Shown: positions 22,851-33,975 of the stretch, one piece after another
How the letters are laid out: the number at the start of each line of letters is the position of its first letter
Position numbering within the stretch: the stretch's first letter is position 1
NCBI GenBank assembly: GCA_014529385.2
Contig: CM043944.1
Location: 81,126,384-81,190,383 of the forward strand
Source: Adiantum capillus-veneris
Taxonomy: Eukaryota; Streptophyta; Polypodiopsida; Polypodiales; Pteridaceae
Length of the DNA: 64,000 nt
Direction: 5' to 3'
The notes under the pieces: generated by a model
Seen by the model: only the letters and a program-made list of their open reading frames with translations
Database searches by the model: none
Told to the model about the DNA's origin: nothing
Program-made: the position numbers and the translations under genes

Positions 22851-23449
22851 GCAAGGGTAGAAAGAAGCACTTGTGTAGTATAACATATGTTGGTAAAAGA
22901 CACTTGAATTGCAATAAATATCCACATCACTGATCACTCTCATTCCAGTGACCTTATCAAGTTGAAGAGCATCTATTCCATTGCCTCCATTTATAAACTG
23001 CCCAATCAAGAACAACTCAATGCCCCTGTTGTGCTCATGTGACAAGAAACCTGTGATCTTGTATACACCCCTTGCTTTATTTTGATGTCCTAAATTAGTA
23101 TTTTTGCTTAAAGTGATCACCACATTGTCTTTCACTTCATATCTCTCTCCACATATGTATAATTTTGAGTAAGAAAATTCCTCTAGATGAATATATTGTT
23201 GGCCCCAATAACTCTTCAAAGAATGAGAGTATCCCTCTGAAGGTGACAATCCATCCTTCTCAATCTCCCGCTGTTGCAAGGTTTGTGATAAAAGCGCTTG
23301 AGCATGATAATGAGTGTATGTTAACTCATTGAACCTGTTATTTGTTGGAATCTCTACAATCACCAACACATTTCTGATCTCAAACTGGTAGCACCAAAGT
23401 CCATCATGGCTATTGTAGCGTATTATGTCATCAAACAACTCTCCAGAAC
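22830..23449 (-). pseudogene. Unrecognised host gene, 3'-ward exon (weak BAH-like layout)
   Basis: An open exon of about 205 codons. It starts at an AG acceptor (minus strand TTGTATATAG, exon base 23,449) in phase 1, which matches the phase left by the exon 23,713-23,536 across an 86-bp intron. The protein has a charged N-terminal half. A segment from about residue 105 (ICGERYEVKDNVVIT, then GVYKITGFLSHE, then ELFLIGQF, then a VTGMRVI end) loosely follows the order of a BAH domain. That resemblance is weak and no catalytic motif is visible. The gene continues upstream beyond a chromodomain gypsy insertion. Confidence 0.5.
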
Positions 23450-23535
23450 CTATATACAAATATTGACGTTATTTTAGGTCTCCATGTAATATAAGGAGTG
23501 CTTATTATATTTGTGGTCAATAGAAGCATACACAC
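23450..23535 (-). other. Intron of host gene (86 bp, GT-AG)
   Basis: Donor GTGTGTATG and acceptor TATATAG. The flanking exons join in phase 1 without a stop. Confidence 0.5.
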
Positions 23536-23713
23536 CTACCACGTGCTCTAGAGGAGAAACAATCTCTCCTCCCTCTTCATCCCTAATATTTCTCCATGCT
23601 GAAAGTAGTTTTTGGGTAGCATTGATTGTATCCAAAGTCCAAACATGAGCACATGTGTAGTTGTAGAAGATATGAGCTACGTCAACCAAAATCATTCTCA
23701 CATCTCTCAATGT
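23536..23713 (-). pseudogene. Unrecognised host gene, middle exon
   Basis: 178 bp, 59 codons plus one base. It opens after an AG acceptor (minus strand AATAATGTTCCAG) and closes at a GT donor (TAG then GTGTGTATG). Joining it to the next exon keeps one open frame with codon phase respected. The protein reads TLRDVRMILVDVAHIFYNYT, then a segment with CAHVWTLDTI and a final EEGGEIVSPLEHV. Upstream sequence to 23,945 is probably intron or lost exon. I do not recognise the family. Confidence 0.5.
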
Positions 23714-23959
23714 CTGGAACATTATTTAAAATGTGTGACAAACACCATTGAATAAATTTTTGATGCTCTTCTGCAATAAAATTTCCGTGGTGTCTAGTAG
23801 CATGCAACGACCATCGTCAACTTCTGCAAAGTGTTCGGGGAATTTCAGCAGTAACTTCATTTATTGCATGGGTGATGGATGTTTGCATGCCATTGCTAGC
23901 CTTTAAAAATAGTTGTTTAGGATACTTCTTGAAAGATCCTAATGTTTCATCAAATGTAA

Positions 23960-26413
23960 ATGGTAGGAACTCAAGAAGAGTTAGACCTGTCTAATTTTCT
24001 AAAAGGATTCCAATATGTGTTCATCAATGATATCCCTATGGACTTAACTCCAAAACGAGGGGATGATGACCATCATATTGCAATCCTTCCAGGAAGCTCA
24101 CCGCCTAACAAGCCTCCTTATCGAGTCTCTCAAGCTGAACAAGAGGAGATCATGAGGCAAGTATAGGAATTGGTAGACAAAGGGATCATGAGGCCTAGTT
24201 GCTCTCCCTTTTGTTCTCCAGTCCTTTTAGTGCAAAAGAAAGATGGTACATACCGTATGTGTATGGACTATCGAGCACTAAACCATATCACTATCAAAAA
24301 CAGATTTCCCATGCCTCGAGTAGAAGATCTATTTGATAAGCTACAAGGATCTACCTACTTTAGTAGGATTGACCTTAAAAGTGGCTATCATCAAATAAAG
24401 ATAGTGGATGAAGATATCCTAAAGACCGCATTTCGCACAACGTTTGGTCTTTAGGAATATCTAGTCATGCCTTTTGGCTTGACTAATGCACCAACTATGT
24501 TCAATCATCTAATGGAGAAAAAATTTAGACCTTATCATAAATTTAGTGGAGTGTTCTTTGATGATATCATCATCTACTCCAAGTCTTTGGAGGAACATAA
24601 GCAACATCTCCAAGTGATTTTTTAAGCATTGAGGGAGAAGAAGATTTTTCTCAACCAAAATAAAAGAAAATTTTTTCTTCAAAAGATTCAATAGCTAGGT
24701 CATATTATCTCTCAAGATGGTATCTGTATGGATCCATCAAAGTTAGAGGTGATAAAGGGAAGGCCCGGTCCAAGGAATCTACATGAGCTAAGAAGCTTTA
24801 TTGGTATGTGCGCATACTATAGACTCTTCATAGCAAAATTCTCTCAAATAGCAGGACCACTTATACATGACTTAACTAAGAAGAACATTAAGTATGTATG
24901 GACTGCTAAGGAGAAAAATGCTTCTGATAAGCTCAGGGAGAAGCTTACCTCCCAACCAGTCCTCATGCTTCTGGATCTCTCAAAGCCATTTGAGGTCCAA
25001 TGTGATGCTTGTGGTGATTGCCTTGGAGTAGTTTTTCTTCAAGAAGGGCATTCCATAGCATATGAGAGCCAAAGACTCAATATGGATGAACGAGTCTTGG
25101 GCATTTATGAGAAAGAGCTTTTAGCTGTTATACATGCCCTAGATACATGGAACCACTACCTATTGGGGACTCCATTTATCCTACGAATCGACCACCAAAG
25201 TCTCAAGTATTTCATGACACAAACCAAGCTTTCGAACAAACAAATGAGGTGGGAAAATTTTCTTTCGAAATTTAATTTCCATATTTCTCACATTGTTGGT
25301 AAGCACAATCAAGTGGCTGATGCACTTTCACAATGATCAAAAGTTAATACGGTGTATATAGCTACTCACAATGATCTATCCTCTATGATAGATGAGTATG
25401 CTACTGACCTTGACTTTAGAGACATAATTTCAGCCCTTGCTTTGGGGAAGAAAGAGGAATCATTCACCTTGCATGATGGTTATCTTCTCCACGGAAATAG
25501 GCCATGTGTTACCCATTCCCTTCGTGAGAAAGTTAAGTATGAATCCCATGCTCCTCCCTACGTGGGGCATAGAGGTATTCAACCTACTCTTTGAGGAGTA
25601 GAGACGTATTTCTATTGGCCTACCATAAAAGTGGACATACAAGAGTATGTTTCAAAATGTGTAGTATGGCAAAAGACCAAATATGATAGAGGGAAGGAAC
25701 CTGGATTACTCGAGCCATTGCCTATCCCAAATTCACCATGGAAGAGTATATCCATGGATTTCATCTTTGGATTGCCCAAGTCTATTCATGGGAATACAAG
25801 AACATGGACAATAGTCGACATGTTTAGCAAGCAAGCACACTTTATTCCCGTCAAAAGGACTATTAATGCACACCAAATGGAAACTCTCTTCATATCATAG
25901 ATTTTCAAACACCATAGATTACCAACATCCATTGTGTCAGATAGAGATCCTAGAATTACCAGTAATTTTTGGAAAGGTCTCGTTGAAAATCTAGGCACAA
26001 GATTGAAATTTTTTTTGGCCTATCACCCACAAACGGATGGCCAAAGTGAGATAGCCAATGTGACTATACTCGATCTACTCAAGACTTATGCTACCGAAGT
26101 AGATCAACGCTCACAATGGGAAAAATACTTACCTCTTGTAGAGTATGCCTACAATAATACTGTACATACTTCTATGGGAAAAGCACCTTTTGAGATCATT
26201 GAGGGAAGACCTACAAGTCCCTTGCTACTCAAAGTACATGGGAAGATCTTTGCCGCCGATGAGTATAGTTGTGACCTACAAGAATCTTCTCAAAAGATTA
26301 AGGAGGCTATATCCATGTCTCAACAAAGGCAAAAAGCTGGTGGTGACAAGCACAGAAGGGCCTTAACATTTAAAGAAAATGATTGGGTCTTGCTTAAGTT
26401 TCCTAAGGCTTGA
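23960..26413 (+). pseudogene. pol: Gypsy pol: reverse transcriptase, RNase H, integrase
   Basis: One mostly conserved frame with scattered stops (for example at 24,164, 24,452, 24,623, 25,334, 25,592 and 25,898). RT blocks: [56 protein letters not shown] and FFDDIIIYSK, with both catalytic Asp kept. RNase H: FEVQCDACGDCLGVVF (the family has D-A-S), YEKELLAVIHAL, IRIDHQSLKYF-like and NQVADALSQ. Integrase: a zinc-binding HxxxH/CxxC region (GHRGI, then CVVWQ, where the family has CxxC), MDFIFGLP with the first Asp, SDRDPRITSNFW with the second, and a degenerate Glu region (TDGQSEIAN, family T-E-x-x-N). Not functional. Confidence 0.92.
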
Positions 26414-26536
26414 TTAAGACAAACCACAGGCAAAAATCATGCGGGCCATCAAAAGTATTATGCTACGCTAGAAAAAAGATATTATGGTCCTTTCCAAATC
26501 TTGAAGCCCATCAATGAGATGGCTTAACAACTCAAG

Positions 26537-26863
26537 TTGCCCAACCATTGGCTCATACACAATGCCTTTCATGTGAGCCTACTTAATCCCTACAAAGGAG
26601 AGCCACCAAGTGAACCAGTTATTGAAGACCCTCCCGAAGTTGAAGACCAAGAAGAGGTGCTACAACCCGAAGCTATCCTTTGGCATGAAGACATGGTATT
26701 ACGACATGGTACGATTATCCGACAGTATCTTATTAAGTTCAAAAATTATCCTTTTAAAGATGCTAGATGGATGCAAGGAATACAACTTAAAGATAGTATG
26801 AACCTTGTCAATGCTTACAATGCTACATTAGAGAAAGAAAATGTACAAATTTATTTTAAATGA
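26537..26863 (+). pseudogene. Integrase C-terminus with chromodomain
   Basis: NAFHVSLLNPYKG is the typical end of gypsy integrase. It is followed by an acidic linker and PEAILWHEDMVLRHG, IRQYLIKFKNYPFKDARWM and NLVNAYNA. This matches the chromodomain order of I-L-x-x-R, Q-Y-L-V-K-W-K-G-Y-P-x-x-x-A-T-W-E and a closing helix. The second aromatic Trp has become Phe (KFKNYP) and the third is kept (RWM). In chromoviruses this domain guides integration to methylated histone H3 chromatin. Confidence 0.8.
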
Positions 26864-27170
26864 TCCATGTTTTTGTCTTAAAGACTAGTTCTCTTTTTAA
26901 TTGTACACAATTTAAATGATATGCATGCTTAGAATCATGTTTGTGATGACGATGTCTCTCAAACACCAAGTAGAATTTGTCACTCTACTTTGGGAAAATG
27001 AAATGGACTAAAGAGCAGACATGCTTACAGCAATTATGTCTCCCAAGCACCAAATGGATAGTCATCCATCTTGGAAAGATGTCGTAGGGTAGAAAGGGAT
27101 CCTCTACCCGCTAAGTAAGATTGACTAAGGCTTTATCTCTTCTACCTCATGGTCGAGGATGACTATGATC

Positions 27171-27185
27171 TGAAGAGAGAGGTAA
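27171..27185 (+). other. Polypurine tract of chromodomain element
   Basis: TGAAGAGAGAGGTAA directly before a TGTCATAAAA LTR start. Confidence 0.65.
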
Positions 27186-28361
27186 TGTCATAAAATTCTA
27201 ATATCTAGCCAAACCAAATGATTTTCTCATATTAAACTGATCACTTAATGTGGGAGAATAAACCGGAACAAGGGTTAAGATATAGACATGTGCTTATAGA
27301 TCTATCTCAACACGGGGCCAATGGTAAAGGGGTCCAAATGAGAGACGGTCTATCAAAGAGCAAGGCTAACCAATGAAGCATAAGACCTTAGGGTTAGCTT
27401 CATTGAAGACCTCCAATAGTTAGTGTAAAAGTCCTTTGACCTTAGGTAAGCTAGGGCTGAGCTTGAGGTGGGAACCCGACCGGCCCAAGCTTGAGGTGCT
27501 TGAGGTGGGAACCCGACCCACGCTTAAGGTGCTTGAGATGCTCGAGATGATTGCGGTGCTTGATGATTGAGATGCTTGAGGTGCTTGACATGCTTAAGAT
27601 GTTAGGAATGTACTTGAGGTGAGAACCCAGTGCAAGCTTGAAGTGCTTAAGGGCCAAGCTTGTGGTGGGAATTGAAACTATGCATAGGGGCTTGAGGTTT
27701 CAAAAGGTCAAATCCAATCCCTACAAGGAGGGGGCGAGCCCTACAAGAGGGGGGATGAGAGACAACACCCACACACAAGTCATGCTTGGTACAAAGAAAG
27801 CAAAGGGGACACTTGTCAAGTTCCTCCTCATGTTGCCCTCATGGTGTGTATGAACCCTATTGGTTGGGTACCGAAGGGGTCCAATGATAATTTAGGAGAA
27901 TCAATTAATTGTATTTGCATTTATCAAGTCCTCTCTCTCAAAGGGGAAAGGGGGACACTTGTCCCAAGGCGACCCTTGTTGCTTGTAATTCCTCCTATTT
28001 GTGATTGGCTAGGCGTGAGGGGTCCAATGCGCTTCAAGCATGAGCTACATGGGGGGGGGTGGGGGGGGGGTCAACCAAAGCAAGCTAGGGTTTCCTTAGG
28101 GGGTATACTATACTCTCCCAACATACACTCACACACACTCTCATTATGCAATGTGCAAAGTGCAAGAGCTCCCTCTCCTTCTCCAAGAAAGTAGAGGTTG
28201 AGAGCCTACACCAACACTCTTGGCTATGGAGTGCAAATCCCTCTCTCTCAAAGGGGAAAGGGGGACACTTGTCCCAAGGCGACCCTTGTTGCTTGTAATT
28301 CCTCCTATTTGTGATTGGCTAGGCGTGGAGGGGTCCAATGCGCTTCAAGCATGAGCTACAT

Positions 28362-28398
<37 letters not shown>

Positions 28399-28660
28399 CA
28401 CACCAAACAAGCAAGGGGTTTCCTTAGGGGGTATACTATACTCTCCCACATACACTCACACACACTCTCATTATGCAATGTGCAAAGTGCAAGAGCTCCC
28501 TCTCCTTCTCCAAGAAAGTAGAGGTTGAGAGCCTACACCAACACTCTTGGCTATGGAGTGCAAATCCAACCAAGAGCCATGGTTCAATGCTTAAGCTTGC
28601 CATCTTCCCCATCTTCATTACTATGCTATTATGTATGCTAGCAAGAAGAGTATGATAAGT
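27186..28660 (+). repeat. 3' LTR of chromodomain element (end approximate)
   Basis: Starts TGTCATAAAATTC after the polypurine tract. It contains a block of degenerate 12-base repeats (GCTTGAGGT and relatives, 27,470-27,660) and a TATACTATA promoter-like motif followed by a CACACA-rich start region. The right end is not marked by a second LTR copy. I place it near 28,660, where host exon sequence begins. Confidence 0.55.
27929..28568. repeat. Tandem duplication within LTR, with poly-G tracts
   Basis: Two copies, about 27,929-28,229 and 28,230-28,568, both with AAAGGGGAAAGGGGGACACT, GATTGGCTAGGCGTG, the TATACTATA motif and CTCCAAGAAAGTAGAGGTTG. They differ mainly in a G tract: 9+10 Gs broken by one T at 28,052, and 35 uninterrupted Gs at 28,362-28,396. 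Confidence 0.9.
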
Positions 28661-28666
28661 GAGGAA

Positions 28667-28954
28667 CTAATTCTTTCTCCTATGAAATGTTTCTTCTTCC
28701 TCTTCCCTACCCTCTTTCCCTACTAGCTCTCTCCACCTTCGAAGGTGTTTGAGGTCTTGGGGCTGAGGCTTGGGATAGTTAAATCTTTCTTCAAAGTCTA
28801 TGTTATACGTGTGATGCATGAAGCTTTCCATATTCATTGCATCACCTAGGTCACAAGGAAAACAAGGATTGTATTGTAACATGTCTCTCTTAATGGGAGA
28901 AATCATAATACAAATGCCTATTGGAGGGGGGATTGGCTCCATATAAATCCGGTC
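28667..28954 (-). pseudogene. Unrecognised host gene, exon downstream of 264-bp intron
   Basis: It opens at an AG acceptor (minus strand ACAACAATTCAG, exon base 28,954) in phase 0, which fits the donor of the exon 29,703-29,219. The protein reads DRIYMEPIPPPIGICIMISP, then FPCDLGDAMNMESFMHH, then a basic/acidic tail that ends in a stop next to the chromodomain element. The last 30 codons (EEEEE-rich) may be intron or LTR-edge sequence. Confidence 0.5.
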
Positions 28955-29218
28955 CTGAATTGTTGTCATGTTCTCTAAATTCTCTCTCTTGCAAAAGTAT
29001 TGTTCATGCCAAGTTAACTAATTGCTATGCCTATGTTGTTATCTTCAATTTTGACTTTTAGTAATGCCTGCTCCCAATTTAATTCACGTGTACAATTTGG
29101 ATGGGCAAAGAATGTAATCACTAAAGTGGAGACCTAAAAAGTAGAATCAAGAGAGTAAATTGGAGTTTTCGCCTAAAAGCACTTCTACAACCATAATCCT
29201 CAAGTGGTTTTGACATAC
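28955..29218 (-). other. Intron of host gene (264 bp, GT-AG)
   Basis: GTATGT at the 5' end and TTCAG at the 3' end, with both flanking exons in phase 0. Confidence 0.55.
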
Positions 29219-29703
29219 CTCTTCTACTTTCACACGAACAATCCTTTTGCATTGGGTTGTAGTTTCCAAGAACATACTATGTACATACTGAAGTTTGCAT
29301 TGCCCCATCACTCGTGACACAATCTCAAATTGATTCTCAATACCACTAGTAGTAACAAAGAAACCATCATGGCGCAAGAACTCTACTGCAATGGTAACTA
29401 ACTCCTTCAGCTTTTTTGCATCCCATTTATTCCAAGCTAGCACTACATCCTCCTCTTCAAATGGGTACAAGTGAGACGGAAGATCTGCCCATACAAGAGA
29501 GACAAGTGCATCATCATAGAATCCACCTTGGGCTTGACGTTTCTCTATAAACCATCTTATCATTATTGCATATGAGCCTTCGGGGCCATTAAATGTATCA
29601 AGTGCAATTTGAAATATATCAGCCTGTACAAGGAGATGAAATGGAACAAAAGCCTCCGATGCACCCTCATCTTCATCTTCCCTTTGTGTTCGCGTAGTGT
29701 TGC
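29219..29703 (-). pseudogene. Unrecognised host gene, exon cut by element A (methyltransferase-like segment?)
   Basis: A 485-bp exon read on the minus strand. It is cut at its 5' end by element A at 29,703/29,704 and closes at a strong donor (GAAGAG then GTATGT). Spliced to the next exon through a 264-bp intron it keeps one frame in phase 0. The protein contains FHLLVQADIFQIALDTF, DDALVSLVWADLPSHLY, WDAKKLKELVTIAVEFLRHD and GFFVTTSG. A hydrophobic strand ending in a [DW]-x-D/P-type motif, followed by a helix and a G-F-[FL]-V strand, is the order seen in Rossmann-fold methyltransferases. No SAM-binding G-x-G is visible here, because the upstream part is lost. I infer a methyltransferase-like fold only tentatively. 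Confidence 0.5.
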
Positions 29704-32369
29704 TGTAAGGTCTCCGACCCCGATCTAAAAGAACACCATTGTACCCTGAAACAATCATAATGGAAAAAGTTACTATTTTTAGCAATTTTCTAAAATCTAT
29801 CTCGATGACATGATGTTTAGAATGTCATAAATCTTCCAAAAGTGAATTAAAATATTTTTTGTGGGAATTTTCCAAAAATAGTAATTTTTGGTCACCCGAC
29901 CTGTCAGTTTTGACCGTCTCGAAAAACTGCAAGCGTACCCCAATTTTGAAAAAAATGCATTTTCGGACGCTGGGGCTGCTAAATATGGCAGGAACCTAGG
30001 TTAATACACCTTAGTTAGAGCTTAGTATATCAAGTTCCGGCATTAAATCCTGATTCATATTGCCCGTCTTAGGTTAAAATTAGATTTTCCTAAAGTTGTG
30101 CGAGGAGGCACCGGGACTCGGGGGCTGTGTGGGAACTGGCTCCAGGCCACTACAGACTGAGTTTGGCAGTAAGAGGGCGCCCTCACACACTCACAAGGCT
30201 CGTGGGGTACTTTCCTTGCAAGAAGGAGAGAGAGAGACTAAGTGAGCCCCAGATGCATATAGCAGGCAAATTCAATTTTTTCAGCTTGTGAGCCTATATA
30301 AGAGTATGCTCACACACACACAAGTACACATATATGCACACACACACACTAAGTACACACACACACTTCTATACACACACATACCTTGGGGAGGTGTTGT
30401 CAGCATACATAGCCTTTGGAAGAAGAGCTAAGGAGGAAAGTGCTACCCGTTTCTCGTCTCCATGAGTCCATTGCATCAGAATTTCGAGAGGAATTCATCT
30501 TAACCTGGGTAATACCCAATTTAATTCATGCTTGTTGAAATTCTCTCCAATATTCTCTTAATCCTGCATCTATTGTGCATAACCCTAGCTAAATTACTCA
30601 ATGGATACTCTCTAATTCTCCGTATCATTGATCTATTGCATAAATATTAATCTAATTAGCAATTATTCAAGCAGTTAGTCTCTCTTAATCATAGATTAAT
30701 GCATGATTAAGGAATCAACCGCTAACCACCATTGTAATTAAGAACAACTCGGCATTGAGGTAGAGATGGTCAACTGCTTTCTATTGCCACACAATGTTTA
30801 AACAACTAAATTAGAATCAATTATCTCATAGATTAGGATGTAATTAGTGAAATTAATCCATCATTAATCACTAGGAAGGGAGAAGCCCTCTCACCTATGC
30901 ATACGGTAAATCTGCAAACCTCTACTTGCATTAGGAAGTGATTAAGCATGCGGAATTCATCTCTGGTAAATAGATGGAGAAGAAACCTGAAATTCTTAAC
31001 TATCTAGGCCACAATTCCCATAGAACAAGTAAGGTGCTATCAGAAATCTCTATGTCTTGAAGTAATCAAACCTCTTGTATAAAGGGATTGGCTTATTGGG
31101 ACTAATCTGTCATTTTGGTCATATGTTTCTCTCGAATATTAGCTCTTTTTTTTCCAAGTTGTAAATTTAAGTAGTGAGTATAAAATGGCCCCGGTAAAGA
31201 GAACTCGTTTCGGTGGTTCCCACGACCGCGAGGCTGGAACAAGCAACACTAATGGAAAGGGAAAAGCTCCCATGGTTGACCAAGTACCGGCCATCTCACG
31301 GAGCAATGACGAGGAAATTGTGGAGGTAGGTCAACTTTTAATTCAAGTTTGTTAAAGCAACATTGCATTCGATAAGGTAGGATGAAAAACACACTTCCCA
31401 ACATGTTGGAAATCAACGGAAGGGCCACGGCTCTTAAATTAAGTGTATTTTATATTCAAGTACGAAGGAATGCTTTTGGAATATAGTGTCTGAATTAGGA
31501 AAGATTGGTTGCTAGGGAAAATATAGCTCAGCTAGTTCATTTTCAATTCCAATGTTGATCTAGTCCAAACCCCCTCTTGATCACAGGGGGCAGCTCGCGA
31601 AGTTATTCGCAGGAGCTAGAGTTCCTGGTTAAGGGCTCTTGAATCCATGACTATTGGTTAAGCGGTGGATATCCACAACTGCTAGTTAAGCGGTGGACAA
31701 CCTAGTTGTATGGGAAACTAGGAGACAATGTGTGGAGTAAACACTCGCTGGGGGATTTCGTGCCTCCAGAGCATTGGAACTTTAAATGAATGAGTTTTTG
31801 AGTGAATTTTTACTAGAACTACTTTTTTGGTGCCGCTTTGCAATACTAGTTGAAGGGTTGTAGTAAAGAACTTGTGAATTGGAAAAATAAACAAATAACT
31901 TATATGTTGAACAACCATTGTGGTAGTAGTTAGGTAACAAAGGAAGTGTGAGTATGGGGTGGAAAGTGGGGGCTTGGCGCGGGTTGCCAATGCCTATGAG
32001 AAGGGTGGTCCCAATTGGTCGGGAACTCTCCGTCCCCATAGTGTTATAAGTCGATGTTAGTATTACTCATTGCCCCAAGAGCGGCGAAGCCTCAAGTGTA
32101 CGTGCCTCTGAAACATGGGGAAAAAGGCACTCGGGACTTCTCTCCTCTTGGAAGGTGGGTCTTAGGATCGCTAGATAAGTTAATAACGCTTCCCCTGCGG
32201 GGTGGAACTAGATCTCGATGCTAGTATGCTCGAACTCAACTCAGTTTGTGATGAGAGATCGTCTGCTAGATGAACCATAAACCACTTTTTTTGCTTCCGC
32301 TATAGATCTAGTGGCCACCAGGTTTACCATCAGATCCGGCGTTTGAGACGGCGGGGTGGGGAGCTCACA
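29704..32369 (+). repeat. Element A LTR 1
   Basis: 2666 bp, TGTAAGGT to GAGCTCACA, two bases before the primer site. It contains a small ORF with a splice donor (31,185) just after a TATAAAA motif. Confidence 0.9.
31185..31355 (+). CDS. LTR-resident short ORF with splice donor (putative gag leader exon)
   Basis: A 56-codon frame beginning MAPVKRTRFGGSHDREAG, then a Lys/Gly-rich stretch and an acidic NDEEIVE. Directly after GTG-GAG there is a consensus donor GTAGGT (31,326). A TATAAAA lies immediately before the ATG. The composition (basic Arg/Lys start, low complexity) resembles the N-terminus of plant gypsy Gag. The copy in LTR 2 is base-for-base identical although other parts of the LTRs differ. 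I infer a first coding exon that could splice into the internal gag; the acceptor was not identified. A chance ORF remains possible. Confidence 0.4.
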   Translation: MAPVKRTRFGGSHDREAGTSNTNGKGKAPMVDQVPAISRSNDEEIVEVGQLLIQVC

Positions 32370-32371
32370 CC

Positions 32372-32383
32372 TGGTATCAGAGC
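32372..32383 (+). other. Element A primer-binding site (tRNA-iMet)
   Basis: TGGTATCAGAGC, two bases after the LTR end. Confidence 0.9.
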
Positions 32384-32474
32384 TAAGCCTAGGTTTACGA
32401 ACTGGAAAGTAACGTTGTTTGAAACTTTTAGAATAATAAAGGTTAGCAGGGTAGACGTACTCAAGGACTGAGCA

Positions 32475-33019
32475 TTGATGTTTCATGAAGATTCCAAGAT
32501 TGCTTATTGCAAGTTTAGAACATTTGAGATAATGTATATGGAGGCATGTCGTTCTCCAAATTACAATTTCCACCGAAGCATGATGGAAATTTTGATGAAG
32601 GCCTTTGCTCCTCCATCAACGGGAATCCATCAAGGTTGGGAGATTATATGGAATAGTAAGGGTGGTATCTTCTACATCAATGCTACAAAATTTGAGTATT
32701 CACTGACTTGAAGAAGCTTCGTTGGGCGCATGAATTGCGGGTTATCCAAGTTTTCTACTTCCTTGGAACTTTTGGAGAAGTTAAGATCACTGTAGATGGT
32801 CTCAAGACAACCTTGAACCGATGGGTCTTCGATCAAGCAAAGAATGTGATCCCTAGTGATGGAATTAAGCCTAATTTCATTCTGGATGTGTTTCCTCCAA
32901 ACGAGAATCTTGTAATATTTGAGCCTATTAGCAATGTGTACAAGAAATACTACTCTGATGAGATAGTAGACTATAAGCATTTGTTCAAACACTTATCACT
33001 TATACTATTGTGCTCCTGA
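32475..33019 (+). pseudogene. Element A internal frames, unrecognised
   Basis: Two abutting frames (32,475-32,711 and 32,708-33,019, different phases) lie where gag should be. The second has KITVDGLKTTLNRWVFDQAK and NFILDVFPPNENLVIFEP. I cannot match these to a capsid domain. They may be a diverged gag N-terminal half or captured sequence. Confidence 0.3.
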
Positions 33020-33298
33020 ACAACCAGCAGTTAGAATCCTTAAACTGTTGAACCAAGCTAGATATGTAAATACTTGGCATAAATCAACTATGGAACTCGA
33101 CTTGGATAAGGAAATTTTGTCTTGAGTCTTTTGTCTTGTGTTGTTAAAGTTTTAAGTTGTTATTCTAGAACTTCCTCAACCCTTTACCATTAGTGAAGTG
33201 TGAGAATTTCTTGATATTACGGGTTGGTGTACGAATTGTCATAGATTATGCTCTTATCGTAGCTCCTATAACAGAATTACTAAAGAAGGAAATAAGGA

Positions 33299-33793
33299 TT
33301 GAGTGGAAGATTGAGCATGATTCTAGTTTTCCAAGCTAAAAGGATTCCTAGTTTTGCACCTACTCCAAGGGTTCTAGATTTTTCTAAAGAGATTCAGAGG
33401 ACTACCCAAGATAGTCAATACTATTTGTCAAAGAGGGCCAGGCGAGACAACTGGAGTAACAGACCAATCAACCCTACATACGACCATCGTCCGGTAGTAG
33501 CTAATACGACAACTACCGAGTTTCCCAATATAAGATGCTTTGAGTGCCAGGAGTATGGAAATTACAAAATCCGATGTCCAAAAAGGATTTCCCAAACATC
33601 TGGTGCTAGTAATGTACCTCTGAATGTCAATGGGCGAGGTCAACCTAACGGAAGAGGAGACCGAGAAAGAGGAAACATAGGACAAGGAAGCGGATCTTTC
33701 GCTAATGCCGCAGTGAGACAACCAACTGTGGGTGACGAAGCTGATGAGAGAGCAGTTCTGTATGCTACAACTGCTAATCCTAGTGAGAAATAA
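33299..33793 (+). pseudogene. gag: Element A gag C-terminus with damaged zinc knuckle
   Basis: A 164-codon frame. A basic region with YLSKRARRDN is followed by CFECQEYGNYKIRC, a CX2CX4-[H to Y]-X4C knuckle in which the zinc-binding His has become Tyr. A Gly/Arg/Asn-rich tail then follows (NGRGQPNGRGDRERG). This order is typical of Ty3/gypsy gag after the capsid. Confidence 0.7.
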
Positions 33794-33834
33794 TTCAAGC
33801 ACCAAGATCTCATCAAAGTTCAGCAAAATAAGAT

Positions 33835-33905
33835 GCATAAAGCTAAAGACTATTCTATTATCAAAGGATGTCTTTACTTTAGACAAAGGATATATGTACC
33901 TAAGT
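33835..33905 (+). pseudogene. Scrap of gypsy integrase N-terminal region
   Basis: In one frame DYSIIKGCLYFRQRIYVPK matches the G-x-L-x-[YF]-x-x-R-[LI]-[YC]-V-P segment before the gypsy integrase zinc-binding domain. Protease, RT and RNase H between it and gag are deleted. Confidence 0.5.
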
Positions 33906-33965
33906 AGTTAGCATAGAGTTTATCCAGATGTATTCTTGAGATGAGGACATCTCAAATTTTTCACA

Positions 33966-33975
33966 TTGGGGAGGA
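33966..33975 (+). other. Element A polypurine tract
   Basis: TTGGGGAGGA immediately before the LTR 2 start TGTAAGG. Confidence 0.85.

Larger units (their letters stand above)
23953..28660 (+). mobile_element. Chromodomain Ty3/gypsy element, 5'-truncated
   Basis: It starts abruptly in the protease/RT linker at about 23,953 and runs through RT, RNase H, integrase and chromodomain to a polypurine tract and a 3' LTR (from 27,186). Gag, protease and the 5' LTR are absent. It lies antisense inside the host gene whose exons flank it on both sides. Since LTR elements insert whole, the missing left half implies a later deletion, which may also have removed host sequence. Confidence 0.88.

Noticed and set aside
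29704-29785. Extension of the host exon into 29,704-29,785, with a good-looking acceptor (minus strand TTGTTTCAG)
   Set aside because: This stretch is LTR sequence repeated at 33,976, so the host exon must end at 29,703 and the acceptor is coincidental to the host gene.
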